Source: JAAXPZ01 sp965215705
GTDB taxonomy: Bacteria; Campylobacterota; Campylobacteria; Campylobacterales; Sulfurovaceae
NCBI GenBank assembly: GCA_965215705.1
Contig: CBDCEE010000003.1
Coordinates: 310,001-374,000 of the forward strand
Reading direction: 5' to 3'
DNA length: 64,000 nucleotides
The position numbers were made by a program, and so were the translations under genes. This document shows, one piece after another, positions 34,124 through 43,112 of this stretch. Each line of letters begins with the position of its first letter. Position 1 is the first letter of the stretch. The notes beneath the pieces were generated by a model. That model worked only from the letters and a program-made list of their open reading frames with translations, had not been told where the DNA came from and made no database searches.

Positions 34124-34879
34124 ATGTTAAGAAAAAAAAGTGCGGGTATAGTGCTTGCAGGATTATTACTACTCACAGGAAATGTGGCTTATGCGAGCTT
34201 CGGTGATGCAGTAGTCGGTGGTGTGGTCGGTGGTGTGGTCGGTTCAGTGATCACTAATGAGGTTTATCGTAACAACAGAAGACACAGAACAGTCAGACGC
34301 TATAAGAAGAAAAGACATGTTGTAAGAAAGAAAAAATATGTTGCACCGGTCATGACCAGTGGTATGAAGATACAGAAGTCTCTGACTTCACTTGGTTTTT
34401 ACCATGGCAAGATCGATGGCGAGGTAAACTCTTATGAAACACGCTCTGCGATCAAATCTATGAACAGTGCCTATGAGATGGGGGACACAGCTTCATTGAG
34501 TCCTAAAGCAAAAGATGCACTGATCTATTTGGGTGATCTTTTTACCTTTGACAGAGCATTGATCTCCAAAGACAACAGTAAGAGAGGCAAAGGCAAAAAG
34601 ATACAGACAGCACTCAAGATCCATGGTTTCTACCATAGCAAGATCGATGGTGCAGTAGGTTCAGGAACGAGAGGTTCTATCGCTGAATACAAGATGGCAA
34701 AAGGACTCTCTTCTGGGAATAGATTGGATTTTGAAGAGGAGTATCAGCTGGTAAGCTCTGCAAAGAAGATCAATGATAAAAATATCGATGATACGGTTGC
34801 TTCACTCAAAGGCAGTAAAGCACAAGCCAACACAGGTACTAGCAATAACGGCACTGTCGTTCTTCAGCCTGCAAACTAA
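34124..34879 (+). CDS. Secreted glycine-zipper/peptidoglycan-binding-like protein, tandem paralogue
   Basis: About 251 residues. Signal peptide (SAGIVLAGLLLLTGNVAYA), glycine zipper (VVGGVVGGVVGSVITNEVY), a strongly basic region (RRHRTVRRYKKKRHVVRKKKY), then two PG-binding-like repeats (SLTSLGFYHGKIDGEVNSYE and ALKIHGFYHSKIDGAVGSGT). An ATG exists at 34100, but GGAG at 34114-34117 places the start at 34124. It resembles the gene 144 bp upstream along its full length but lacks that gene's promoter boxes. A TTGACA lies in the gap. Confidence 0.82.
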   Translation: MLRKKSAGIVLAGLLLLTGNVAYASFGDAVVGGVVGGVVGSVITNEVYRNNRRHRTVRRYKKKRHVVRKKKYVAPVMTSGMKIQKSLTSLGFYHGKIDGEVNSYETRSAIKSMNSAYEMGDTASLSPKAKDALIYLGDLFTFDRALISKDNSKRGKGKKIQTALKIHGFYHSKIDGAVGSGTRGSIAEYKMAKGLSSGNRLDFEEEYQLVSSAKKINDKNIDDTVASLKGSKAQANTGTSNNGTVVLQPAN

Positions 34880-34887
34880 GGGACACA

Positions 34888-35778
34888 ATGGCGTATGATC
34901 TACAGCAAAAACTGGTCATCGCCATCAGTTCACGGGCGCTTTTCGACCTCGAAGAGGAAAATCGTCTCTTCGACAAAAAGGGTCTGGAAAAGTATTACTA
35001 CCACCAGATAGCCAAAGAGTCCAAAGTACTCAAGCCGGGCTCAGCCTTTGGCTTTATCCACAACTTTCTAGAGATCAACCGACATTTTGATGAAAAACTG
35101 ATCGAAGTGATCATTCTCTCACGTAACAATGCTGCCACAGGTCTGCGTATACGAAAATCGATCGATCATTATGGACTAGATATCGACAGAGCAGGCTGGA
35201 GTGCCGGAGAGCCTATCTCCAACTATCTCGAAGCCTTCTCTGTCGATCTCTTTCTCTCTGCCCATGAAGAAGATGTACAGGAGGCGATCAATGCAGGGAT
35301 CGCTGCTGCACGTATCCTTCCCAAGCGCTATAAGAAAAAACGTAAGGACCACACCGTGCGTATTGCTTTTGATGGTGATGCTGTGCTTTTTTCTGATGCT
35401 TCAGAGCGTATCTACAAGAAAAAGGGTTTGGACGCTTTCCTCAAACACGAGCGTAAAAATGCCCAAAATCCACTCCCCAAAGGCCCCTTTGCCAAGCTAC
35501 TCAAAGTGATCTCTGCGATACAGGAGACGTTCCCTATGGAGAAGGCACCAATCCGTACGGCACTTATCACAGCACGTAACTTTAGCACCTTTGAGCGTGT
35601 GATCCGTACTTTTGAAGCGTGGAATGTGCGTGTAGATGAGGCGTTTTTCCTCGGTGGTGTGGAGAAGGGTGAAGTGGTCAGGTCATTCAATGCTGATATC
35701 TTTTTTGATGATCAGGATGTGCATTTGGATAGTGTCAGTCGCAAGACACCTAGTGCGAAGGTGCCGTATAAGGGCTAA
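34888..35778 (+). CDS. 5'-nucleotidase (NT5C1-like)
   Basis: 296 residues matching the bacterial relatives of cytosolic 5'-nucleotidase (PF06189). Seen: KLVIAISSRALFDLEEEN at the start, EVIILSRNNAATGLRI, WSAGEPISNYLEAF, RIAFDGDAVLFSD as the HAD-like aspartate motif, and DIFFDDQDVHLD near the end. The expected reaction is dephosphorylation of AMP, IMP or GMP. It follows the PG-binding paralogue by 8 bp. Its end overlaps the convergent next gene by 4 bp. Confidence 0.9.
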   Translation: MAYDLQQKLVIAISSRALFDLEEENRLFDKKGLEKYYYHQIAKESKVLKPGSAFGFIHNFLEINRHFDEKLIEVIILSRNNAATGLRIRKSIDHYGLDIDRAGWSAGEPISNYLEAFSVDLFLSAHEEDVQEAINAGIAAARILPKRYKKKRKDHTVRIAFDGDAVLFSDASERIYKKKGLDAFLKHERKNAQNPLPKGPFAKLLKVISAIQETFPMEKAPIRTALITARNFSTFERVIRTFEAWNVRVDEAFFLGGVEKGEVVRSFNADIFFDDQDVHLDSVSRKTPSAKVPYKG

Positions 35779-36128
35779 TAATAAATCTTACAGTACCTAA
35801 GTGCAAAATACGAGTCCTCTGGAATATAGGTACCTAGACCATGATAACATCCTCCACCAGTATTATCACCCAAATGATGTTCATTACAATATAATAGTAT
35901 AGCATCATCTCTTGCATTTAAATACTTTCTTAAACAGAGCCCTTCAAAAAAGTTTGCATGATCCATAGCATGCCTCATTTTTCTTAATTCTTTAGCTGGA
36001 TATTCTGTTAACTTTCTTTGTTTATAGAAATCAATATTTGGCTTCACATAGGGAGGTATATCAAAAAATAGATAGGCTATAGAATAGATTACTATAGGAG
36101 AAAGAATAAGGAAAATCCATTTCTTCAT
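35775..36128 (-). CDS. Hypothetical membrane-anchored 117-residue protein
   Basis: An N-terminal hydrophobic segment (MKKWIFLILSPIVIYSIAYLFF) is either a signal anchor or an uncleaved signal. The remainder is soluble, with four cysteines (GLCLRKY, LLYCNEHH, GGGCYHGLG, RYCKIYY) that could form disulfides in the periplasm. I do not recognise the family. It is more AT-rich than its neighbours and sits alone between a convergent nucleotidase and murA. Confidence 0.6.
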   Translation of the reverse strand: MKKWIFLILSPIVIYSIAYLFFDIPPYVKPNIDFYKQRKLTEYPAKELRKMRHAMDHANFFEGLCLRKYLNARDDAILLYCNEHHLGDNTGGGCYHGLGTYIPEDSYFALRYCKIYY

Positions 36129-36156
36129 CTTAAATATTTCTCCTTAATGAACTTTA

Positions 36157-37422
36157 CTACTCACTCTTACGTGAAATATCTGCTCCCAGTGCAGAAAGCT
36201 TCCCCTCAAGATCATCATAGCCTCTGTCCAGGTGGTAGATCCGCTTGACCTGTGTAGTACCATTGGCGACGAGAGCAGCGAGGACGAGGGCAGAGCTGGC
36301 GCGTAGGTCTGTTGCCATGACGACGGCACCGTTGAGCTCTTCGGCGGGATGAACCGCTGCCGTATTGCCCTTGAGCCAGATATTGGTACCTAGGCGATTG
36401 AGTTCACTCACATGCATGAAGCGGTTCTCAAAGAGGCGCTCTTCGATGAGGCTCTCACCGTCTGCAACAGAGGCGACTGCCATGAACTGTGCCTGCATAT
36501 CGGTAGGAAATCCAGGATACTCTGTGGTGACGATATTGGTTGGCTTGAGTGTCTCTGCCGGATGGATGGTGATGCGTTCCCCTTCCGTGGTGAAACTACA
36601 GCCCATCGATTCGAGTTTATCGATAGAGGCTTGAATATGCTCTTGGTTGACCTTGTTGAGTGTGATCTCTGAGTAGGTGATAGCACCAGCACAGAGATAG
36701 GTACCCGCTTCAATACGGTCAGGGATGATCTCGATAGGCTGAGGGAAGGTGAGTGGCTTGCCACCAGTACCTTCAATCGTGATCGTACCTGTACCAATCC
36801 CTTCTATACTGACGCCTGCTTCTGCAATCATTTCACAGAGCTGTACGACTTCAGGCTCTCTGGCAGCATTGATGATCTCTGTGGTACCGTGAGCGAGTGC
36901 CGCAGCCATGACGACATTTTCTGTACCGCCTACAGTGATCTTGTCAAAGATAATCTTGGCACCATGGAGTCCGTCAGGGGCTTCGGCTCTGACATAGCCG
37001 CCTTTGATCTCGATCTGTGCTCCCATCGCTTCGAGTGCTTTAAGATGTAGATCGATAGGGCGTTGTCCGATCGCACAACCACCGGGAAGACTCACTTCAC
37101 ACTCTCCAAAGCGTGTCAGCAAAGGACCGAGTACCAAAATAGACGCTCTCATCTGAGAAACGATCTCGTAGACCGCTTTGGTAGAGTTGATGCTACCATT
37201 GTTGATGACCGCGACGGTCTCATCATGTTTGACATTACTGCCAAGCATTGCCAATAGTTTGATCAATGTTCTGATATCTACCACATTGGGCAGATTGGTC
37301 AATGTGACCTCTTTGTCACTGAGTATTGTTGCTGCCACCACAGGTAGAGCAGCATTCTTTGCGCCACTAACAGTGATCTCTCCAGTGAGTTTCTTTCCTC
37401 CGACAATCTCTAAATAATCCAT
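36157..37422 (-). CDS. murA: UDP-N-acetylglucosamine 1-carboxyvinyltransferase
   Basis: 421 residues, the standard length. It begins MDYLEIVGGKKLTGEITVSG and has KNAALPVVAATIL. The active-site loop GGCAIGQRPIDLHLKALE carries the catalytic cysteine that fosfomycin attacks. YPGFPTDMQAQFMA and TDLRASSALVLAAL are also present. It transfers enolpyruvate from PEP to UDP-GlcNAc, the first committed step of peptidoglycan synthesis. Confidence 0.98.
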   Translation of the reverse strand: MDYLEIVGGKKLTGEITVSGAKNAALPVVAATILSDKEVTLTNLPNVVDIRTLIKLLAMLGSNVKHDETVAVINNGSINSTKAVYEIVSQMRASILVLGPLLTRFGECEVSLPGGCAIGQRPIDLHLKALEAMGAQIEIKGGYVRAEAPDGLHGAKIIFDKITVGGTENVVMAAALAHGTTEIINAAREPEVVQLCEMIAEAGVSIEGIGTGTITIEGTGGKPLTFPQPIEIIPDRIEAGTYLCAGAITYSEITLNKVNQEHIQASIDKLESMGCSFTTEGERITIHPAETLKPTNIVTTEYPGFPTDMQAQFMAVASVADGESLIEERLFENRFMHVSELNRLGTNIWLKGNTAAVHPAEELNGAVVMATDLRASSALVLAALVANGTTQVKRIYHLDRGYDDLEGKLSALGADISRKSE

Positions 37423-37650
37423 AGCGTTTCCATATATAATGTATTTTGAATGTATTCTATCACAATAGAACTAAGGGAATCTCTATACACTTTATCTTAT
37501 GGAGCGGTATTATATTTTCTACTAATTAATATCTATTTTCATATATTTTTATATAATTATTGATATTTTTAGATATGTTTAATATTTATTAGTGTAATAT
37601 ATTACTTAATATTTAACTAGAAAGCCTATTCTATGGGCTTGGAGGCAGTG
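37423..37650. promoter_or_regulatory. AT-rich divergent control region, murA and 37651 gene
   Basis: 228 bp, very rich in A and T. A perfect 12-bp palindrome GTAATATATTAC lies at 37594-37605, flanked by TTATTA and TTAATATTT. Near the + gene, AAGCC and GGGCTT form a small hairpin (37622-37640), just before the GGAGG ribosome site. Several TATAAT-like hexamers occur and I cannot single one out. Confidence 0.4.
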
Positions 37651-38268
37651 ATGAGTAATACTCTTGATAGACTTAAAGCACTGAGCGATAAGTTAGAAGT
37701 AAAGTTAGCCAGTAAAACAGATGAAGCCACAACTATAGAAGAAAAACCTTCTAAAGTCGTAGAGAAAGCACCAAAAAAAGAGCCAAAAGTAAGCCCTGCT
37801 ACAGCGGTAGATACAGAAGGTGATCATGGTACTTTGGCAGAAAGCATCATCGCACGAATGTCTATAGATGCCAAAGCAGAAGAGGTACGTGCACAAAATA
37901 TCTACAGAGTAGCCAAACTCTATCTTAAGTTAAATATTCAGGAAAAAGCACCGGATTTTGACCATATCTTTATCTATAAAGCGATGAATATCAGTGGTAT
38001 CGGACTGAAAGAGGAAGATTTCGGAGAGATTCGTGAAGGAAAATACTGTCAGATCATTGCGATCACCTATGAACCGGACAGCAATGGCAAGAAAAAAGCC
38101 AAAAATATCTCTCTGAGCTACTTTGGAAAAGCAGAAAAGCTTGAAGAGGACCTCAAAAATGATATTATGGAGTTTGTGCTACGCTGGAGATACGAGAAGG
38201 CATTTCAAAACCTGGAGCATTATAAATATCTACTGGACAAGATAAAACCGAGTGACAAGCTTTTTTAG
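37651..38268 (+). CDS. Hypothetical protein with disordered N-terminus
   Basis: 205 residues. The first 70 or so are charged and low in complexity (KPSKVVEKAPKKEPKV). The rest looks folded, with NIYRVAKLYLKLNIQEKAP and ISLSYFGKAEKLEEDLKND. I do not recognise a family. GGAGG at 37641-37645 fixes the ATG at 37651; upstream in-frame ATG and GTG codons are less well placed. Nothing suggests secretion. Confidence 0.7.
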   Translation: MSNTLDRLKALSDKLEVKLASKTDEATTIEEKPSKVVEKAPKKEPKVSPATAVDTEGDHGTLAESIIARMSIDAKAEEVRAQNIYRVAKLYLKLNIQEKAPDFDHIFIYKAMNISGIGLKEEDFGEIREGKYCQIIAITYEPDSNGKKKAKNISLSYFGKAEKLEEDLKNDIMEFVLRWRYEKAFQNLEHYKYLLDKIKPSDKLF

Positions 38269-38346
38269 ATAAACCTCCCGCCTCTAATTGAACATTTGGT
38301 AGAATGCCGAAAATAAAGCATACTATAAAAATGACAAGAGGTGAAG

Positions 38347-38682
38347 ATGAATATTGATATAACCCCCGAAAACCTACTGATACAGCTTGGATACCCCGCA
38401 AATCCTACTACGATGAAGCAGATGGAAGTGATTATTGCCAACACCGAACACTTTGATACGTTTTCCAAACATATTTTGAGCCTGAATGATGAGCTCAAGC
38501 ATTTAAATGGCTTTATCGCTATGTCCAACTCCACACAGTATCTTAAGATCAAGACAGAAAACACCAAAGCAGAAGAGGTGGCCCCGTTTGTGGAGACACT
38601 AGAGAAATGGAGTGATAAGTACAAAGTCACACTCAAAAAAGTAGAGGGCAAAAACACCTTTTATATCATCGGTCAAGCATAG
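38347..38682 (+). CDS. Hypothetical 111-residue protein
   Basis: A small soluble protein (starting MNIDITPENLLIQLGYP) with no recognised domain. It looks helical, then ends in beta-like segments (KYKVTLKKVEGKNTFYIIG). A GTG two codons upstream is possible, but AGAGG is better spaced for the ATG at 38347. It lies 9 bp before the UvrD-like helicase and is probably co-transcribed with it. Confidence 0.72.
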   Translation: MNIDITPENLLIQLGYPANPTTMKQMEVIIANTEHFDTFSKHILSLNDELKHLNGFIAMSNSTQYLKIKTENTKAEEVAPFVETLEKWSDKYKVTLKKVEGKNTFYIIGQA

Positions 38683-38691
38683 CCTTGTTGC

Positions 38692-40749
38692 ATGCCGCTT
38701 AGTACCCTCAATGAAGAGCAGCTTCTTGCTGCCACTGCACCATCTGGGCAGAATCTCATCATCGCCAGTGCCGGTACAGGAAAAACCTCTACGATTGTAG
38801 GCAGGATCGTACATCTGCTCAAAGAGGGGACAACACCAGAGAAGATCCTGCTGCTGACCTTTACGAACAAAGCAGCAGGGGAGATGATCGCACGATTGGG
38901 AGCCTTCTTCCCGAAACATATACTGGATCGTATCGAATCAGGTACCTTTCATGCGGTCTGCTACCGCTGGCTCAAGAAGATTACGCCTAACCTTTCACTC
39001 AAACAGCCGGGAGAACTCAAAACACTCTTTCGTAGTATCTATGAGAAGCGACATTTCGCACGGATGGGCTATGATATCGAGCCTTTCTCTGCGACCTATC
39101 TCTATGAGATGTACTCTCTCTATCAAAATGCTTCTTTGGATACCTTTGATATCTGGTTCCTGGAGCAGTATCCTGACCATGAGCCACTTATGGATATCTA
39201 TCTGGATATCTGTGATGAATTCGAGCGTACCAAAGCGGAGTATGGGTTTGTCTCTTTTAACGACCTGCTCCTTCATGCTAAAAAATATGTAACAGAGAAT
39301 CGTATCCATTTTGAAGAGATACTGGTCGATGAATATCAAGATACCAATACCCTCCAGGGAGCACTGATAGACGGGCTCAAACCGGACTCTCTCTTCTGTG
39401 TAGGGGATTATGATCAGAGTATCTATGCCTTTAACGGCGCCAATATAGAGAATATCGCCACGTTTGCCACACGTTACCCCAACGCCCATGTATTTACACT
39501 CAAAACCAACTACCGCTCTGTGGCTCCGATCCTCTCTCTGGCTAACCGTGTGATCGAGCGAAATGAACGGATCTATCCCAAGAAGCTGGAAGTAGGGAGA
39601 ATAGGCGATGCCCACCCGCCCAAGCTGCTGGTCTATGATGAGCTGTTTGCCCAGTATCAGTCGATCTCCAAACAGATCAAAAAGAGTCACCTCCCCAATG
39701 ACCGTATCGCAGTGATCTTCCGTAACAACTCCAGTGCAGACGGGATAGAAGCAAGTCTCCGTGAATTGGGTCTGCCTTGTAAGAGAAAGGGCGGCACCAG
39801 CTTTTTTGAAGCCAAAGAGGTGAAGTTCCTGCTCGATCTTCTCTCGCTGATGGTCAACACCAAAGATATGATGGCGTTTATTCATGTGTTTGAATATGGG
39901 AGAGGGGTAGGCTCTGCACTCTCCAAAGAGTTCTTTCAGTGCCTGCTCCACTTTGGCAAGGGGAATTTGGTGAAAGGACTGCTACACCCGGAGGTCTTTG
40001 AGCTGCCAAAGCTCAATCCCAACAAAAATATGCAGCTGGGACTGTTCGATGATGACCTTGAGATCGGCTCAGTGAGTCGCTTTAAAGCGATAGAGATGGA
40101 TGAATCCATTCGCTCACATCCACTTCTCAAGCACCCAAAGCTCGGGCAAGATGGACTGAAGTTCTTTATCTCCTACCATCAGTTTATGCTCTCCGCACAG
40201 CAGAGCAGTATCCCCAAAACGATACTCTCTCATGCGATCAACTCACCTCTCTATGAGGAGATCGTCGATCAGCTCTCCTCTCAGCGTGCTAGACTCAAAA
40301 CAGGGGAGATCGATCAGGAGAAAAAAGCACAGTCTAAAGAGCGTATCCTGCGCAAAGCCAGACTCCTGCTTGATCTCTCCAGTCACTACAAAGAGTTGGA
40401 TCGCTTTGTGAATGCGATGATCCTCGGCGGGGGAGAGCTGAGTGAGGGGGAGGGTGTGAATCTACTCACAGTACATGCCTCCAAAGGGCTAGAATTTGAA
40501 GATGTCTTTGTGGTAGATCTCATGGATGGACGCTTCCCTAACCATAAGCTCATGAACCGTAGTGGTGGTGCACTGGAGGAGGAGCGAAGGCTCTTCTATG
40601 TGGCAGTCACCCGTGCCAAAGACAGGCTCTCACTCTCTTATGCCAAGTATGACAGGGTCAAAAAGATCGATTTTAAACCCTCACCCTTCCTCTACGAAGC
40701 GGGGCTTCTCAAGGGAGAGCCGACCTATCCTCCTGAGAAAGAGTCTTAA
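38692..40749 (+). CDS. UvrD/Rep-family DNA helicase
   Basis: 685 residues of superfamily 1. Seen: Q-motif LNEEQLLAATAP, Walker A SAGTGKTSTIVGRI, motif II VDEYQDTNTLQG, motif III GDYDQSIYAFNGA, motif IV TNYRSVAPIL, motif V LLTVHASKGLEFEDVFV, and motif VI YVAVTRAKDRLSLSY. It unwinds DNA 3' to 5' in repair or replication restart. Whether it is the UvrD, Rep or PcrA equivalent is not settled by the motifs. Its 3' end overlaps the convergent PAP2 gene by 41 bp. Confidence 0.95.
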   Translation: MPLSTLNEEQLLAATAPSGQNLIIASAGTGKTSTIVGRIVHLLKEGTTPEKILLLTFTNKAAGEMIARLGAFFPKHILDRIESGTFHAVCYRWLKKITPNLSLKQPGELKTLFRSIYEKRHFARMGYDIEPFSATYLYEMYSLYQNASLDTFDIWFLEQYPDHEPLMDIYLDICDEFERTKAEYGFVSFNDLLLHAKKYVTENRIHFEEILVDEYQDTNTLQGALIDGLKPDSLFCVGDYDQSIYAFNGANIENIATFATRYPNAHVFTLKTNYRSVAPILSLANRVIERNERIYPKKLEVGRIGDAHPPKLLVYDELFAQYQSISKQIKKSHLPNDRIAVIFRNNSSADGIEASLRELGLPCKRKGGTSFFEAKEVKFLLDLLSLMVNTKDMMAFIHVFEYGRGVGSALSKEFFQCLLHFGKGNLVKGLLHPEVFELPKLNPNKNMQLGLFDDDLEIGSVSRFKAIEMDESIRSHPLLKHPKLGQDGLKFFISYHQFMLSAQQSSIPKTILSHAINSPLYEEIVDQLSSQRARLKTGEIDQEKKAQSKERILRKARLLLDLSSHYKELDRFVNAMILGGGELSEGEGVNLLTVHASKGLEFEDVFVVDLMDGRFPNHKLMNRSGGALEEERRLFYVAVTRAKDRLSLSYAKYDRVKKIDFKPSPFLYEAGLLKGEPTYPPEKES

Positions 40750-41404
40750 CCCCTTTTACAATCAGTAAGATTAGCAGCCAGGAGAGTAGCATGGTGATCC
40801 ACGTATGGCTGAAGTAGTGATCCCCGATGAGCATCTTGTATCCTCCCATAATCCACCCCACCGTAAGTGCAAAGAGGAGACTTCGTCTGCGGTTCTTTCT
40901 ACTTTTAAAGAGAAAAAAGAGACTCAGTAGTGCAAATCCCCCACTGGCATGCCCTGCAGGCCAGCATCGGATAGTGCTGGGCTGTTTGAAGCTGTCAGGA
41001 TAGTGTTCCCATACTTTGGTTTCCGGATAGATCCCCCCATAGTGCTGGGTGTGTCTGGGGCAGGGCATATTGGTATATTTTTTGAGTGTGCTGGCAGTTA
41101 GTGGGACGATAATGGCAGAGAGAACGACGATGATGATCCCCTGTTTGTACTTCTGGATGGTTACGTGCTTTCGTAAAAAGAGCAGTGACAGCAGAAGCAA
41201 GAGAGCAAATAGAATCAAGAGTATCTTGATACCATCATAAAAAATAAACTGATAGGGCTGCGTATGTCTCCCTAGAAGCCATGTATGGGTCTGCGTATCA
41301 AAGAGAAAGTCCTGGATAGCGATATCCAGACCACTCAAGCCAAAGAACAGAATAGAGGCGACCAGTACCAGCGCGGTAGTGAGTATCTGCTTATGGAGTG
41401 TCAT
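40709..41404 (-). CDS. PAP2-family membrane phosphatase
   Basis: A 231-residue integral membrane protein with about six spans. The PAP2 triad is visible as KKYTNMPCPRH (C1), CWPAGHASGGFALL (C2, with PAGH in place of PSGH) and GDHYFSHTWITM (C3). It overlaps the EptA-like gene by 14 bp in the same operon, so it probably dephosphorylates lipid A or recycles a lipid phosphate alongside phosphoethanolamine transfer, as LpxE/LpxT-type enzymes do. That specific role is inferred from the neighbour. Confidence 0.88.
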   Translation of the reverse strand: MTLHKQILTTALVLVASILFFGLSGLDIAIQDFLFDTQTHTWLLGRHTQPYQFIFYDGIKILLILFALLLLLSLLFLRKHVTIQKYKQGIIIVVLSAIIVPLTASTLKKYTNMPCPRHTQHYGGIYPETKVWEHYPDSFKQPSTIRCWPAGHASGGFALLSLFFLFKSRKNRRRSLLFALTVGWIMGGYKMLIGDHYFSHTWITMLLSWLLILLIVKGVKTLSQEDRSALP

Positions 41405-42920
41405 GCAAGATATCCATCAGTGGGTCATACACCGCTGTCTCTACCTCAAAGAGCCCCAAGAGCGTATGAAAGAGATGGTCGTGAGCATAGGGGTTTGTAG
41501 CGAGCTTATGTAGCCTCTCCATTCTCTTTGGGTCGCTGAACCACATGACAGCAGCGACATGTTTTTGTGCATCTGGTGCCATAAAGTAGGGCAACCCATG
41601 TAGATAGACACCGTTTTCACCCAGACTCTCCCCATGATCCGCCATATAGATGAGTCCTACCTCATAGTCAGCTGTGTATTTTTTAAGCAGTGCAATCGTC
41701 TGGGAGAGAAAGGCATCGGTATGCAGGATAGCATTGTCATAGGCGTTGGTGATCTCTTGATTGGTGCATTCTTCCAGTTGATTGGTCTGGCATACCGGGC
41801 TAAATTGGGCATACTGTTTGGGATACCGTTTGTAATAGGCGGGTCCATGATTGCCCATCTGGTGGAGAGTGATGAGGATGTTGCTTCTGTTTTGGTCTTT
41901 GATATAGGTATCGAGTCCTACGAGCATGCCCTCATCACGGCACTCTCCATCCTCTTCGCAGATGGTATTGCGTGTGGCGGTTTTATAGTCCTCATAGGGG
42001 ATACGTAGTGCCACACCTTTGCTGTCAGAGTTGTTGTCTCTCCAGAGTTGAGAGACTTTGCCTGCGTGTTTGAGGATATCAAGTACATTTTCATAGCCGA
42101 CCCCTCTACGATAAGTAAAATCCTCTCTACCAAACTTGGAGAACATACAGGGTACAGACTGTGCAGTGGCAGTACCACAGGAGTAGAGTGTGGGAAAGTT
42201 CACAACGCCGTCTGCTTTGAGTTGTGGGGTGGTCTCTTTGCTGTAGCCGTTGAGCCCCCAGTGGTCAGCCCGTGTGGCTTCTCCTACGACCAGGATGATC
42301 AGTTTGGGTTTTGCTCCCTCACTGATCTTGGCATCCTCGCCGACAGCCTGTAGGATGATCGGTGTGGTAAAGTAATTCTTTTTGATATATTTTACACCAC
42401 TGTAGATCCAGTAGCTGGGATTGGTAGCGTATCTCAGTGGTTTGTGCTCTCTGATAAAGGAGGTATAGTGCTTACTAAAGAGAAACAGTGTCCCTGCCAT
42501 GAGTAGTCCAGAGAGGAGCAGCAGCAGGAGTTTGGAAAACAGTTCATGCTTGAACCCTCGGTAGTGTATCGGTGCATGATAGACGAGGTAGGAAGGCAGT
42601 ACCCCCAAAAAGACAAAATACGCGATGAGCTTGGGGCTCAGAAGATCCAAGGCTTCACTGAAATTGGTCTGTAGGGTATTTCTGATCATGCCTGTATCGA
42701 TCACCACATGATAGCTGTCCATAAAGTAGGCGGTGAGTGAGGAGACCAGGAGTATCAGTATGAGTAGTGGTTTTGTGGTATATCGAGTACTAAAGAGCCC
42801 AAAGAGAAAGGCATGCAGTGCTGCCAATAACACTGCCAAAGAGACCAAGAAACTGATGTTGTCCATCGTAGGAGGGTAGATCTTCAACGTATTGCTAAAA
42901 AAGCTGATATTTCCGACCAA
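41391..42920 (-). CDS. Phosphoethanolamine transferase (EptA-like)
   Basis: At least 509 residues. An N-terminal membrane region of about five spans precedes a periplasmic sulfatase-fold domain. The nucleophile threonine is in VVGEATRADHWGLNGYS, with TLHQMGNHGPAYYKRYP and YMADHGESLGENG as metal ligands. It transfers phosphoethanolamine to lipid A or flagellar proteins. The TTG at 42920 is probably not the true start. In-frame codons above it continue the first membrane span (TSLFLILVGNISFF), and an ATG at 42996 begins MIIK but is one base out of frame across four As (42984-42987). Confidence 0.9.
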   Translation of the reverse strand: MVGNISFFSNTLKIYPPTMDNISFLVSLAVLLAALHAFLFGLFSTRYTTKPLLILILLVSSLTAYFMDSYHVVIDTGMIRNTLQTNFSEALDLLSPKLIAYFVFLGVLPSYLVYHAPIHYRGFKHELFSKLLLLLLSGLLMAGTLFLFSKHYTSFIREHKPLRYATNPSYWIYSGVKYIKKNYFTTPIILQAVGEDAKISEGAKPKLIILVVGEATRADHWGLNGYSKETTPQLKADGVVNFPTLYSCGTATAQSVPCMFSKFGREDFTYRRGVGYENVLDILKHAGKVSQLWRDNNSDSKGVALRIPYEDYKTATRNTICEEDGECRDEGMLVGLDTYIKDQNRSNILITLHQMGNHGPAYYKRYPKQYAQFSPVCQTNQLEECTNQEITNAYDNAILHTDAFLSQTIALLKKYTADYEVGLIYMADHGESLGENGVYLHGLPYFMAPDAQKHVAAVMWFSDPKRMERLHKLATNPYAHDHLFHTLLGLFEVETAVYDPLMDILHDTP

Positions 42921-43112
42921 GATAAGAAAGAGGCTGGTAAGCAGGATAAGTCTATTTTGTGTAAATGGTTTGATGAATATACCTTTTGATGATCATTGCA
43001 TCGTATTTTATCTAAAAAGGCTTATTCTCTTGTTTTTTTGTATAATACGCCATTATGTCACCTCAAAACCTACACCTTGCGGTGCTATGATTTACATAAG
43101 AAGGAAAAAACC

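Noticed and set aside
38995..39951. A 318-codon open frame on the minus strand opposite the UvrD-like helicase
   Set aside because: Antisense shadow of a well-supported gene; no start signal or family match.
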